Positions 1 through 6,397 of a stretch of DNA of 9,301 nt are shown here, in pieces; position 1 is the stretch's first letter, and each line of letters begins with the position of its first letter. The notes below the pieces were generated by a model that saw only the letters and a list, made by a program, of their open reading frames with translations, was not told the origin of the DNA and ran no database searches. Origin of the DNA: Pirellulaceae bacterium (lineage in GTDB: Bacteria; Planctomycetota; Planctomycetia; Pirellulales; Pirellulaceae); the NCBI GenBank assembly GCA_030744095.1, contig JASLRF010000559.1:1-9301 (forward strand). Reading direction: 5' to 3'. Both the position numbers and the translations under genes were made by a program.

Positions 1-2
1 TC

Positions 3-914
3 GGGCCAGGAGATGGTGGTGCTTTTGTCGGATTCGAGCGCAGAGACATCAACATTGCCCGCGGGGCGGACGGCATCTTAGAGCAAATCCGGGAAGCCGG
101 AACAAAGCTGCTCAAAGCGCACGAGGTGAAACGCGTTGGGATCGGTTTTGGTGGACCCGTCGATCATTGTGACGGTCGCGTGATCACCAGCCATCAGGTC
201 GACGGCTGGGATAACTTATCGCTGACCGCCTGGTGCGAACAGAACCTCAACGTACCTGCCGTGCTTGGTAACGATTGTGACTGTGCTGCGTTGGCGGAAG
301 CAAGGTTTGGTGCAGGGCAGGGCAGTCAAACGGTCTTCTTCGTGACGGTGGGAACGGGGATCGGTGGCGGACTGGTAATCGATGGGGAACTTCACGGTCA
401 GGGGCGGCCCGCAGTCGCGGAGATCGGGCATTTGCGGCCTGGCGTGAGCGCGGATTCGCCCGCTGCGACCGTCGAATCGTATGCATCGGGCCCAGGTATT
501 GTCGCGTCGGTCCAGACGCATCTTGGACAGGATGGCGTGGACGATGAGGAACGCAATCAACTGCTGGAGCGCTGCGGTGGCGACCTCGATCGATTGACTG
601 CAAAATCAGTCGCAGAATTGGCGGCGGAGGGTAATTTAGTGGCGCGGACGGCGTTGGTCAGTGCAAGTATCGTACTGGGTTGGGCGATTGCGCAGATCAT
701 CGCCATCACTGCGGCAGACACTGTTGTCGTCGGAGGAGGCGTTTCATTGATCGGTGACGAGCGGTTCTTTCAGCCGCTGCGCGCTGAAGTCGCTCGCTAC
801 GTGTTCCCACCTCTGCTGGAAGCGTACCAAATCGTACCAGCCGCCATGGGAGAAGCAGTTGTTGTGCACGGTGCGTTGACGTTGGCTGCGATGTCTGAGC
901 GTGAATCAAAGTAG
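3..914 (+). CDS. ROK-family sugar kinase / glucokinase-like protein (5' truncated)
   Basis: The reading frame is open from the left edge, so the start codon and the N-terminal ATP-binding loop lie outside the window; 303 residues remain. A GTG at 126 is internal, because the coding sequence before it (GFERRDINIARG...) already looks like ROK protein. ROK marks are a GFGGPVD segment, the acidic catalytic-type motif GNDCDCAALAEARFGAG, the glycine-rich TVGTGIGGGLVIDGEL, and AEIGH. ROK kinases phosphorylate a sugar such as glucose, fructose or N-acetylmannosamine with ATP in the cytosol; the missing N-terminus means no DNA-binding domain of the NagC/XylR type can be excluded. After EIGH the usual C-G-C-G-x2-G-C zinc motif is absent (LRPGVSADSPAATVESYASG). 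The substrate cannot be told from sequence. The next gene lies on the opposite strand, so this may be the last gene of a rightward unit. Confidence 0.88.
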   Translation, partial: GPGDGGAFVGFERRDINIARGADGILEQIREAGTKLLKAHEVKRVGIGFGGPVDHCDGRVITSHQVDGWDNLSLTAWCEQNLNVPAVLGNDCDCAALAEARFGAGQGSQTVFFVTVGTGIGGGLVIDGELHGQGRPAVAEIGHLRPGVSADSPAATVESYASGPGIVASVQTHLGQDGVDDEERNQLLERCGGDLDRLTAKSVAELAAEGNLVARTALVSASIVLGWAIAQIIAITAADTVVVGGGVSLIGDERFFQPLRAEVARYVFPPLLEAYQIVPAAMGEAVVVHGALTLAAMSERESK

Positions 915-936
915 CCGTCACGCTCCGCCATGACGG
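915..936. repeat. Hairpin between convergent genes, possible terminator
   Basis: CCGTCA (915-920) pairs perfectly with TGACGG (931-936) around a 10-nt loop, directly after the ROK stop codon. The gap separates two convergent genes, so the hairpin could work in either direction. No T-run follows, so a classic intrinsic terminator is not supported; it may instead be an intergenic repeat. Confidence 0.35.
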
Positions 937-948
937 GCCTTCGACGTT

Positions 949-974
949 TATCTCACCTCTTCGAGGGGAGAAGG
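949..974 (-). repeat. Fragment of CTTCTCCC-type intergenic repeat
   Basis: Read on the minus strand this stretch begins CCTTCTCCCCTCGAAGAGGT. It resembles the element at 8046-8067 (CCTTCTCCCCGAGGTGAGAA), with a small insertion. Both lie between genes. It appears to be a short copy of the same repeat family, in the opposite orientation. Confidence 0.4.
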
Positions 975-986
975 ACGTGTTTAAGG

Positions 987-1361
987 CTACTTGCTGTTCG
1001 CTTGCCGTTTCATTTTCCGATGGATTTCCGGCAGCGGATATTCCTGGATCGTCATATTCGAACGGGCGACTTCTTTCAGCCGTCGCCAACCGCGCGTGAC
1101 GAGCTTCTCGCGTTCGACCACGAACGCCTGGTCCAACATGCGTTTGTCAAAGTCGCCTGCAAAGGTAACTGGGGTAAAGTTCGGGTCGACAATGAACTGA
1201 GCCAGCGATGGATTACAGCGAATGTGGCGCTCTTGGGTCGTATGCAATGTCTCAGGATCGACCAGGCCAATTACGAATCTCAAGTAGAGGTCGCTGTCGG
1301 TAATCTCTTGGACATCGTTGGCGCAGACTTCGCACCGATAACCTTCGTCACACTTTGCCAT
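987..1361 (-). CDS. Conserved hypothetical small cysteine protein (putative metal-binding)
   Basis: The protein has 124 residues from the ATG at 1361, the start preferred here because MAKCDEGYRCEVC looks like a natural N-terminus. The frame stays open to an ATG at 1415, but the extra 18 codons consist of tandem-repeat DNA and are probably leader. Visible features are C4-x5-C10-x2-C13 near the N-terminus and H46-x2-C49 (RHIRC), a plausible zinc site, followed by a charged C-terminal half with RGWRRLKE. There is no signal peptide or membrane segment, so it is likely cytosolic. It reads in the same direction as thrC and dapB, 81 bp behind dapB, and may be co-transcribed with them. From memory, proteins of this type occur as 'hypothetical protein' in planctomycetes; I know of no assigned function and do not propose one. 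Confidence 0.75.
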   Translation of the reverse strand: MAKCDEGYRCEVCANDVQEITDSDLYLRFVIGLVDPETLHTTQERHIRCNPSLAQFIVDPNFTPVTFAGDFDKRMLDQAFVVEREKLVTRGWRRLKEVARSNMTIQEYPLPEIHRKMKRQANSK

Positions 1362-1442
1362 CTGTTTCGGGCCATCTATCTTGGGCCATCTGTTTTGCAC
1401 ACAGTACTTTGGCATACAGTGTTTTGGGCCATGGTGTCTTGG
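1357..1442. repeat. Degenerate 14-15 bp tandem repeat array
   Basis: About six units fill the gap between the dapB stop codon and the start of the next gene. The first three are close: GCCATCTGTTTCGG (1357-1370), GCCATCTATCTTGG (1371-1384), GCCATCTGTTTTGC (1385-1398). The rest are more diverged: ACACAGTACTTTGG (1399-1412), CATACAGTGTTTTGG (1413-1427), GCCATGGTGTCTTGG (1428-1442). The first unit overlaps the start codon of the downstream minus-strand gene. On the minus strand several units contain ATGGC. The array probably arose by slippage. Confidence 0.7.
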
Positions 1443-2240
1443 TTACAATCCCAGGACGTCGTACATTGTGTAGTGGCCAGGCCCTTTTTTCGCGGCGAAT
1501 CTGGCCGCTTCCAACGCGCCCAGCGCATAGCTGTCACGATTTGTCGCTCGTACGGTCAATTCGATGGTCTCACCCATCAATCCAAATACGATCGTGTGTT
1601 CACCGGGGTTGTCGCCAACGCGCAGCGCGTGATACCCAATTTCGTTGTGGGGGCGTTGGCCGATCAGTCCTTCGCGTCCATGCTGGTGTCCGGTTTGTCC
1701 CATCTCGCCTGCAATCAACTCGCCAAATCGCAGCGCCGTACCGCTGGGCGCATCTTCCTTGAAACGATGGTGTCGTTCGATCACTTCGACATCGGCACCG
1801 GTGGGGTTGTTCTTGAGGGCGGCCGCGGCGATCGTCGCCAGCTTCATCGTCAGATTCACCGCGACACTCATGTTGGGCGCCCACACCAAGGGGATATTGT
1901 GCGCTGCGGACGCCAGCATCTTTTGCTGAGGTTCCGTCAGCCCAGTTGTGGCCATGACCAGTGGAAGTTGGCGGCTGACGCACAATTCAGCCATTCCAAC
2001 GGCAGAAGCCGGGACCGAGAAGTCGATCACCACGTCGACCTGCGTATCGAGTTCGCTCGTCAGCGTCACACCAATCTCGCCAACTCCCGCGACGACGCCC
2101 GCATCGGCGCCCAATCTTGGGCAGCCCGAGTATTCTAGTGCAGCGGCAATTTCGAGTCCGGATTCGGCATGGCCTAACGCGACCAATCGTTGGCCCATGC
2201 GCCCCGCGGCACCATTAATTGCAAGTCGTAGTTTTGTCAT
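1443..2240 (-). CDS. dapB: 4-hydroxy-tetrahydrodipicolinate reductase
   Basis: DapB uses NAD(P)H to reduce 4-hydroxy-tetrahydrodipicolinate to tetrahydrodipicolinate in the diaminopimelate/lysine pathway, in the cytosol as a tetramer. At 265 residues it has normal family length. The N-terminal Rossmann motif is GAAGRMG (residues 10-16). The diagnostic substrate motif is ERHHRFKEDAPSGTA (155-169), with the catalytic-type histidine pair 157-158 and K161. FSVP (74-77), ATTG (97-100) and PNMSVAVN (122-129) are further conserved blocks, and the C-terminus GPGHYTMYDVLGL is typical. The start is an ATG nine bases after the thrC stop, which points to one transcript with thrC and translational coupling. 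All key residues that I can recognise are present. Confidence 0.97.
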   Translation of the reverse strand: MTKLRLAINGAAGRMGQRLVALGHAESGLEIAAALEYSGCPRLGADAGVVAGVGEIGVTLTSELDTQVDVVIDFSVPASAVGMAELCVSRQLPLVMATTGLTEPQQKMLASAAHNIPLVWAPNMSVAVNLTMKLATIAAAALKNNPTGADVEVIERHHRFKEDAPSGTALRFGELIAGEMGQTGHQHGREGLIGQRPHNEIGYHALRVGDNPGEHTIVFGLMGETIELTVRATNRDSYALGALEAARFAAKKGPGHYTMYDVLGL

Positions 2241-2249
2241 GGATTCTTG

Positions 2250-3650
2250 CTAACTGTAGAGCTGAATGGCTTTGATGATTTCGTCCAAGTCGTTGGGCAC
2301 AGCAACCGCCCGGTTGGCAAATGATGCGCGTTTGACGCCCCTCTTGCCAAGTACTTGATCGAACCGATCTTGGTCGGTGGTGTGGTAAGCAACCGTTGCG
2401 TCCGGATCTTTCAGTTGATGACCCGTCAAAATGCAAACGATGCGATCAGCTGGTTGAATTATGCCCTCATCGCGCAACTTGCGCGCTCCGGCGACACTGG
2501 CCGCACTGGCAGGCTCGCAACCAATCCCCCCAGCTCCAACTTGTGCCTTTGCATCGATAATCTCCTGATCGGTGACTTGCCGCACGACTCCGTCGCATGT
2601 TTCCAATGCCCTGAGGCACTTTCTCAGATTGACCGGCCGGTTGATTTCGATGGCGCTGGCCAGGGTCGATGCCTTGCGTTGCGAAATGTCCAACTCGCGA
2701 AAATAGTCATCGCTGATGCCCTGATCGGCGACTCCCTGATTCCAACGCAGGCCCCGATTCTCGTAAAGTTCAAACAGTGTATTGGCACCCGTGGCATTGA
2801 CCACGGCCAGACGCGGAATGCGGTCGATCAAACCAAGTTCAAGCAACTCGGCAAATGCTTTTCCAAAGGCGCTCGAGTTGCCAAGATTGCCGCCAGGAAC
2901 CACGATCCAATCCGGCACCTCCCAACGCAACGCCTCGAGCACACGGAGCATGATCGTCTTCTGGCCTTCCAGCCGAAACGGATTGACGCTGTTGACCAAG
3001 TAGATCCCCAGATCTCGGGAGACTTCTCGGACTCGAGCCATCGCGTCGTCAAAGTCGCCAGTAATCTGAACCGTCAGCGCTCCATAATCGAGCGCTTGAG
3101 AGAGTTTTCCGAACGAGATTTTCCCCGAGCCAATGAAAATGACGGCCCTCATGTGTCGCGTCACTGCACAATACATGGCCAGTGATGCGCTGGTGTTTCC
3201 CGTCGATGCACAGGCGGCCCGTTTCGCCCCGATCGCTCGAGCGTGCGTAAAAGCCGCCGTCATGCCGTTGTCCTTGAAGCTGCCCGAAGGGTTCATGCCT
3301 TCGTATTGCAAGAACAAGCTGCCCGCATTTACCCCCACATAAGGTGCGACCGAATCGGCCCGCTGGAGCAACGTCTGACCTTCGCCGACGGTAACAATGT
3401 CCTCGATTTCCGCGAACGGGAGCAATGCGTGAAATCGCCATACGCCACTGAAACGGCACGGTTGATGGCGTTTGGACCACATTTGTTCAAATGCGGTCAA
3501 GGTCTTGGGCGGATGAGCACGATCCCAGTCGTATTTGACGTCGAGCAGGTCTCCACATTGGTCGCAAGCGACGCGGACTTCCTCGATCCCGTACCGAGCC
3601 CCACAAGATGGGGAGATGCACTGTTGATAGGCGAAGGCGGTAAGTGACAC
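2250..3650 (-). CDS. thrC: Threonine synthase with N-terminal zinc-ribbon-like segment
   Basis: ThrC is a cytosolic PLP enzyme that converts O-phospho-L-homoserine to L-threonine. The 466-residue protein has the PLP lysine in [10 protein letters not shown] (K126), then [14 protein letters not shown] (147-160), [16 protein letters not shown] (176-191) and the phosphate-binding [16 protein letters not shown] (251-266). [11 protein letters not shown] near the C-terminus is also typical. Before the catalytic fold sit C11-x4-C16 and C29-x2-C32, a possible zinc ribbon of the kind seen in the plant/archaeal-type threonine synthases. The start used is a GTG at 3650; it keeps C11 and C16, but no clear Shine-Dalgarno sequence precedes it. 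It is the first gene of the leftward cluster with dapB. ThrC and DapB both draw on aspartate semialdehyde-derived intermediates, so joint expression makes sense. Confidence 0.96.
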   Translation of the reverse strand: MSLTAFAYQQCISPSCGARYGIEEVRVACDQCGDLLDVKYDWDRAHPPKTLTAFEQMWSKRHQPCRFSGVWRFHALLPFAEIEDIVTVGEGQTLLQRADSVAPYVGVNAGSLFLQYEGMNPSGSFKDNGMTAAFTHARAIGAKRAACASTGNTSASLAMYCAVTRHMRAVIFIGSGKISFGKLSQALDYGALTVQITGDFDDAMARVREVSRDLGIYLVNSVNPFRLEGQKTIMLRVLEALRWEVPDWIVVPGGNLGNSSAFGKAFAELLELGLIDRIPRLAVVNATGANTLFELYENRGLRWNQGVADQGISDDYFRELDISQRKASTLASAIEINRPVNLRKCLRALETCDGVVRQVTDQEIIDAKAQVGAGGIGCEPASAASVAGARKLRDEGIIQPADRIVCILTGHQLKDPDATVAYHTTDQDRFDQVLGKRGVKRASFANRAVAVPNDLDEIIKAIQLYS

Positions 3651-3704
3651 GCTGAATCGATTTTTGGTTTTGGGGATTTGTTGGGAGCCGCTGAGATGAC
3701 GGTA

Positions 3705-3733
3705 AGTCTAGGTTAGGCTATTACTTGCTTCAA
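3705..3733 (-). promoter_or_regulatory. Candidate sigma-70-type promoter for thrC-dapB
   Basis: On the minus strand TTGAAG (3733-3728) is followed by a 17-bp spacer and TAGACT (3710-3705). Each box matches four of six consensus positions. It would give a leader of about 50 nt before the thrC GTG. This is a weak match and only a candidate. Confidence 0.3.
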
Positions 3734-3864
3734 GGTGATCGCCAAGCGCTCCGTTCGAGGTCAAATCCTGGGAAAGAACGAACCGTGCGTCATCTACTTG
3801 CGTAACATATCAATTTGAAACGGCTTACATCACATTCTGCGGCTCCATGGCCGTCGACGGACCT

Positions 3865-3894
3865 TTGACAACCACCTGGGTCCGTACCTAAAAT
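3865..3894 (+). promoter_or_regulatory. Sigma-70-type promoter for dksA-lspA
   Basis: A perfect TTGACA (3865-3870) is followed, after 18 bp, by TAAAAT (3889-3894), five of six matches to the -10 consensus. It lies in the divergent intergenic region and would give a 5' leader of roughly 65 nt before the dksA start. It is the best housekeeping promoter match in the window. Confidence 0.65.
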
Positions 3895-3968
3895 GAACCT
3901 TCTGTGCAACTCGTGTTGGGTCTGAGACGCGACAAGCACAAGTTTATGTTATGTGGAGATGATCGAAG

Positions 3969-4340
3969 ATGAAGAAAGCAGAATCAAAAGTATACAAGGA
4001 ACACCTCATCCTGATGCGGGCAAGGTTGCGGGGCGACGTCAGTGCAATGGCGGAAGCAGCCCTCAGCAAGACGCGTACGGAAGCGAGTGGTGATCTTTCG
4101 AGTATGCCAATCCACATGGCGGACGTGGGCAGCGACAACTACGAGCAGGAATTTACGCTTAGCTTAATGCAGAACGAAGAAGAGACCTTGGAGATGATCG
4201 AGGGTGCTCTTGAACGGATCGAAGACGGAGTCTATGGTTCGTGCGTCGAGTGCGATGGTCGTGTCACGAAAACGCGACTGAAAGCCATCCCGTACACTCC
4301 TTTCTGCATCAAGTGTGCCAGCAAGCTTGAAAGCCGCTGA
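3969..4340 (+). CDS. DksA/TraR-family C4 zinc-finger regulator
   Basis: The protein has 123 residues with an N-terminal helical, coiled-coil-like part (1-85) and a C-terminal zinc finger, C92-x2-C95 and C113-x2-C116. SCVECDGRV, the proline in KAIPYTPFCIKC and the preceding RIEDGVYG are family hallmarks. DksA-type proteins bind in the RNA polymerase secondary channel and alter promoter choice, often with ppGpp. The hairpin-tip region reads HMADVGSDNYEQEF; aspartates 52 and 56 resemble, but do not exactly match, the DxxDxA tip of E. coli DksA, so ppGpp-linked function is inferred only. The start is supported by GGAG (3955-3958) ten bases before ATG. It is slightly shorter than E. coli DksA. It overlaps lspA, and the same dksA-lspA neighbourhood is known in Chlamydia. 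Confidence 0.92.
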   Translation: MKKAESKVYKEHLILMRARLRGDVSAMAEAALSKTRTEASGDLSSMPIHMADVGSDNYEQEFTLSLMQNEEETLEMIEGALERIEDGVYGSCVECDGRVTKTRLKAIPYTPFCIKCASKLESR

Positions 4341-4920
4341 TCCCACCGATCGAAATCAGATTCCCGCCAGCCGGTACGTGCTTTTCTCTGTCATCGCCGT
4401 GGTTGGTTGCGCCGTCGATTTGGGCACAAAACAAGCGATTTTTGCCTGGCGCGGCCCACCCCCTCCGATTGGGCCTCCTAACAACGAATGGTGGCTGATC
4501 GAACCGTATATCGGGATCGAAACGGCCGTCAACATTGGGGCCTTGTTCGGTCTGGGTGCTGGTGCTGGTCGATATTTCGCGGCCCTTTCGGTTGTTGCCG
4601 CGTTAGGCATCCTAGTCTGGCTGTTTCGATTCGGCGCGGCAAGAGATCGCTGGCTAACGGTGGCATTGGGATGCGTCATGGCCGGCATTCTTGGCAACCT
4701 CTACGACCGTATGGGGTTCTGGTACGAAACGGGAATGCCTGTGCAATGGCAAAGTGGCGTTCGAGACTGGATTCTGTTTCGCTACGGTGCTCACACTTGG
4801 CCAAATTTCAACATTGCGGATTCAATGTTGGTTTGCGGTGCCATCATGCTAATGTGGCAGGCATTTATGGACCCCGGGGCAAAGCCGGCCAACGCATCCT
4901 CCGGTCCGAAGGCAGAATAA
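4315..4920 (+). CDS. lspA: Lipoprotein signal peptidase (signal peptidase II)
   Basis: LspA is an inner-membrane aspartyl protease that cleaves signal peptides from prolipoproteins after lipid is attached to the +1 cysteine. The 201-residue protein has hydrophobic segments at about 21-36, 87-106, 112-130 and 168-186. Conserved blocks are DLGTKQAIF (35-43), TAVNIGALFGLG (70-81), GILGNLYDRM (124-133, catalytic D131) and NFNIADSML (164-172, catalytic D169). An extra soluble stretch (about 136-162) lies between the catalytic aspartates, and the tail after 186 is polar. The start is uncertain: GTG 4315 overlaps dksA by 26 bp, TTG 4327 also overlaps, and GTG 4378 would remove part of the first membrane helix. 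None has a clear ribosome site, so translation probably depends on termination of dksA. Confidence 0.94.
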   Translation: MPASLKAADPTDRNQIPASRYVLFSVIAVVGCAVDLGTKQAIFAWRGPPPPIGPPNNEWWLIEPYIGIETAVNIGALFGLGAGAGRYFAALSVVAALGILVWLFRFGAARDRWLTVALGCVMAGILGNLYDRMGFWYETGMPVQWQSGVRDWILFRYGAHTWPNFNIADSMLVCGAIMLMWQAFMDPGAKPANASSGPKAE

Positions 4921-4941
4921 CTCAACTTGATGGATATTTGG

Positions 4942-4967
4942 CAGTGGGCAGCCCGGGTAGCCCACTG
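4942..4967 (+). repeat. Perfect 8-bp inverted repeat after lspA
   Basis: CAGTGGGC (4942-4949) pairs with GCCCACTG (4960-4967) around a 10-nt loop that contains CCCGGG. It lies about 20 bp after the lspA stop and could end transcription of dksA-lspA. There is no T-run after it, so it may act as a 3' stabilising hairpin, or be an intergenic repeat. Confidence 0.45.
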
Positions 4968-5047
4968 GCGATGTCGGATTGCGACTCCTCTCCGGCCCCC
5001 TATCCAAAGCCGTTTTCTGGCGGAGTTTGTTGGTTTGCCCCATTTCA

Positions 5048-5075
5048 TTGACAAATCGGTTGGCTTTGCTAGATT
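5048..5075 (+). promoter_or_regulatory. Candidate sigma-70-type promoter for the Rrf2 gene
   Basis: A perfect TTGACA (5048-5053) is followed after 16 bp by TAGATT (5070-5075), four of six -10 matches. This would give a leader of about 28 nt before the ATG at 5110. Its position after the lspA hairpin suggests that the Rrf2 gene starts its own transcript. Confidence 0.45.
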
Positions 5076-5109
5076 GGGGCGACTTAATTACCAACTGCCG
5101 GGGTGATGA

Positions 5110-5514
5110 ATGAAGCTTTCGCGCACCGTAGCCTACGCCGTGCGAGCCACTTTACAGCTGGCCAAGACTAGCTCTGACGCCCCGGTGCCGTGCAGTCGAC
5201 TGGCTTCCGAAGGGGATATGCCAGAACGCTTCCTGTTGCAGATTCTGCGCAATCTTGTGACGCATGGGATTCTGCGATCCACACGCGGCGTCGATGGTGG
5301 CTATATGCTTACGCGTCCGTCGGAAGAGATTTCGCTGCTTGAGGTGATTGAAGCGATCGAAGGCCCGATGCGTGCGGACCATTCGGCGGCCGAAGGCCTG
5401 GATGATTCCACGCAAGATAAACTGAGGACGGCGTTGGTTGAGATTACCGAAACGTCACGTGGGCAACTCGAAGCGATAAAATTCTCACAATTGCTCGAAC
5501 CACCGACCACGTAG
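5110..5514 (+). CDS. Rrf2-family transcriptional regulator lacking Fe-S cysteines
   Basis: This 134-residue protein has the Rrf2 N-terminus MKLSRTVAYAVRATLQLA, a winged helix-turn-helix with the recognition-helix block PERFLLQILRNLVTHGIL (38-55), and the wing STRGVDGGYMLTRP (57-70). LLEVIEAIEGP (76-86) begins the dimer helix. Rrf2 proteins bind DNA as dimers; IscR, NsrR and RsrR sense through a [2Fe-2S] or [4Fe-4S] cluster held by cysteines after the dimer helix. In this protein that region (MRADHSAAEGLDDST) has no cysteine; the only one is C28 in the DNA-binding domain. It therefore probably does not bind a cluster, and its signal and targets are unknown. The start ATG follows GGGGTGATGA, a weak ribosome site. 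hisN lies about 65 bp downstream in the same direction. Confidence 0.9.
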   Translation: MKLSRTVAYAVRATLQLAKTSSDAPVPCSRLASEGDMPERFLLQILRNLVTHGILRSTRGVDGGYMLTRPSEEISLLEVIEAIEGPMRADHSAAEGLDDSTQDKLRTALVEITETSRGQLEAIKFSQLLEPPTT

Positions 5515-5552
5515 TGGTGTGTCACAGCTTAGGTTTGGGGTTGGTGCTTCAG

Positions 5553-5575
5553 TGGCGTAAGCTTCCAGCTTGCGA
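5553..5575 (+). repeat. Short hairpin repeat in the hisN leader
   Basis: The stretch contains CGTAAGCT (5556-5563), a TCC loop and AGCTTGCG (5567-5574), an eight-pair stem in RNA counting one G-U pair. It ends four bases before the first ATG of hisN, at 5579. A TTG at 5570 lies inside the stem and is therefore an unlikely start. The sequence looks like an intergenic repeat, though no second copy is in this window. Confidence 0.4.
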
Positions 5576-5578
5576 TCT

Positions 5579-6397
5579 ATGCGCATGGATGAGATGAATC
5601 AGCAGATTAGCCAACGGCTGGATTGGGCCGTTTCGATCGCCCGCAAAGCAGGTCAGCGCACACTCGAGTTCTTTCAAAGCGGCCGCTTCGAGGTACAACG
5701 CAAAGCGGACGACTCGCCAGTCACGATGGCGGACTTACAAGCCGAGCAACTCATGCGAGACCTGATCGGTTCGGAGTTCCCGCGGGATGGCATTGTGGGT
5801 GAGGAGTTTGGCGAACAGCCTGGCGAATCTGGATTCCGCTGGATCTTGGATCCGATCGACGGCACCAAGTCTTTCATCACGGGTGTGCCACTTTACAGTG
5901 TCTTGGTTGGCGTGCTTCACGAAGATCAGGCCGTTGCTGGTGTGATCCTGATCCCGGGCCTGGACGAGTACGTCTACGCGTCGCGAGGGCAGGGGGCGTG
6001 GTGGACACAAGGGACACGCGAACCAAGGCCGGCGCGAGTTTCCTCGTGCGAGAAGCTGGCCGCCGGCGCCTTCCTGACATCACAGGTTGATTCGTTTGGG
6101 GAAAGAAATGCGGCCGAGGCCTTTACGCAGTTGGAAGCAGCCGCGTCGATCGCCCGCACGTGGGGCGACGGTTACGGATATTTGTTAGTGGCTACGGGGC
6201 GCGCAGAATTGATGGTCGATCCAATTATGAACCTTTGGGATGCGGCACCGCTGAGAATCGTCATGGAGGAGGCCGGCGGCACATTCACGGACTGGAAGGG
6301 CGAGCCGACGATTCATCACGGCGAGGGTATCGCCACCAACGGTCGCATCTTGGCGGAAGTGCTAGCGATCACGAGCCAGTTTTCATGGCCTGCTTGA
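5579..6397 (+). CDS. hisN: Histidinol-phosphatase / inositol monophosphatase family
   Basis: From the ATG at 5579 the protein has 272 residues. Metal-binding motifs of the inositol monophosphatase superfamily are present in order: GEEFGE (74-79), DPIDGTKSFITGVP (91-104) and NLWDAAPL (218-225), preceded by GDGYGYLLVATGRAELMV (196-213). DPIDGTKSFITGVPLYSVLVG and the GYGYLLVATGRAE block resemble HisN, the Mg2+-dependent histidinol-phosphatase of histidine synthesis (L-histidinol phosphate to L-histidinol), better than CysQ or SuhB, so hisN is the preferred call but the substrate is inferred. It would act in the cytosol. Starts at 5585 and 5594 are equally possible; GGATGAG overlaps this cluster of ATGs. 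Other his genes are not nearby. The last 29 bp overlap the 3' end of the opposite-strand gene. Confidence 0.85.
   Translation: MRMDEMNQQISQRLDWAVSIARKAGQRTLEFFQSGRFEVQRKADDSPVTMADLQAEQLMRDLIGSEFPRDGIVGEEFGEQPGESGFRWILDPIDGTKSFITGVPLYSVLVGVLHEDQAVAGVILIPGLDEYVYASRGQGAWWTQGTREPRPARVSSCEKLAAGAFLTSQVDSFGERNAAEAFTQLEAAASIARTWGDGYGYLLVATGRAELMVDPIMNLWDAAPLRIVMEEAGGTFTDWKGEPTIHHGEGIATNGRILAEVLAITSQFSWPA

Larger units (their letters stand above)
3651..3968. other. Intergenic region between divergent thrC and dksA genes
   Basis: This stretch separates the leftward thrC cluster from the rightward dksA-lspA pair. It holds one good rightward promoter and one weaker leftward candidate, listed separately. 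I see no small ORF with convincing protein character, no RNA gene and no known riboswitch in the remaining sequence. The leftward leader of thrC is too short for an evident attenuator with a threonine-rich leader peptide. Confidence 0.6.

Noticed and set aside
216..603. Two minus-strand ORFs inside the ROK gene
   Set aside because: Both are shadows of a well-conserved coding frame, with arginine- and histidine-rich low-quality translations.
126..914. ROK gene starting at GTG 126
   Set aside because: The same frame is open and ROK-like from base 3, so the gene enters from outside the window.
1357..1442. Possible CRISPR array
   Set aside because: The units are 14-15 bp, directly adjacent without spacers, and diverged; no cas gene is near.
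930..2138. 402-codon plus-strand ORF opposite dapB and the small cysteine gene
   Set aside because: It lies antisense to two better-supported genes, crosses the tandem repeats, and its translation (rich in H, R, Q and C) has no family character.
2355..3185. 276-codon plus-strand ORF opposite thrC
   Set aside because: It is fully antisense to threonine synthase, whose motifs are complete; the translation has no recognisable domain.
3651..3968. Riboswitch or T-box for thrC or dapB, such as a lysine riboswitch
   Set aside because: The likely leader of thrC is about 50 nt, too short, and I could not find the conserved elements.
4488..5051. 187-codon plus-strand ORF overlapping lspA in another frame
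   Set aside because: LspA motifs and membrane segments are in the other frame, and this one runs through the downstream hairpin.
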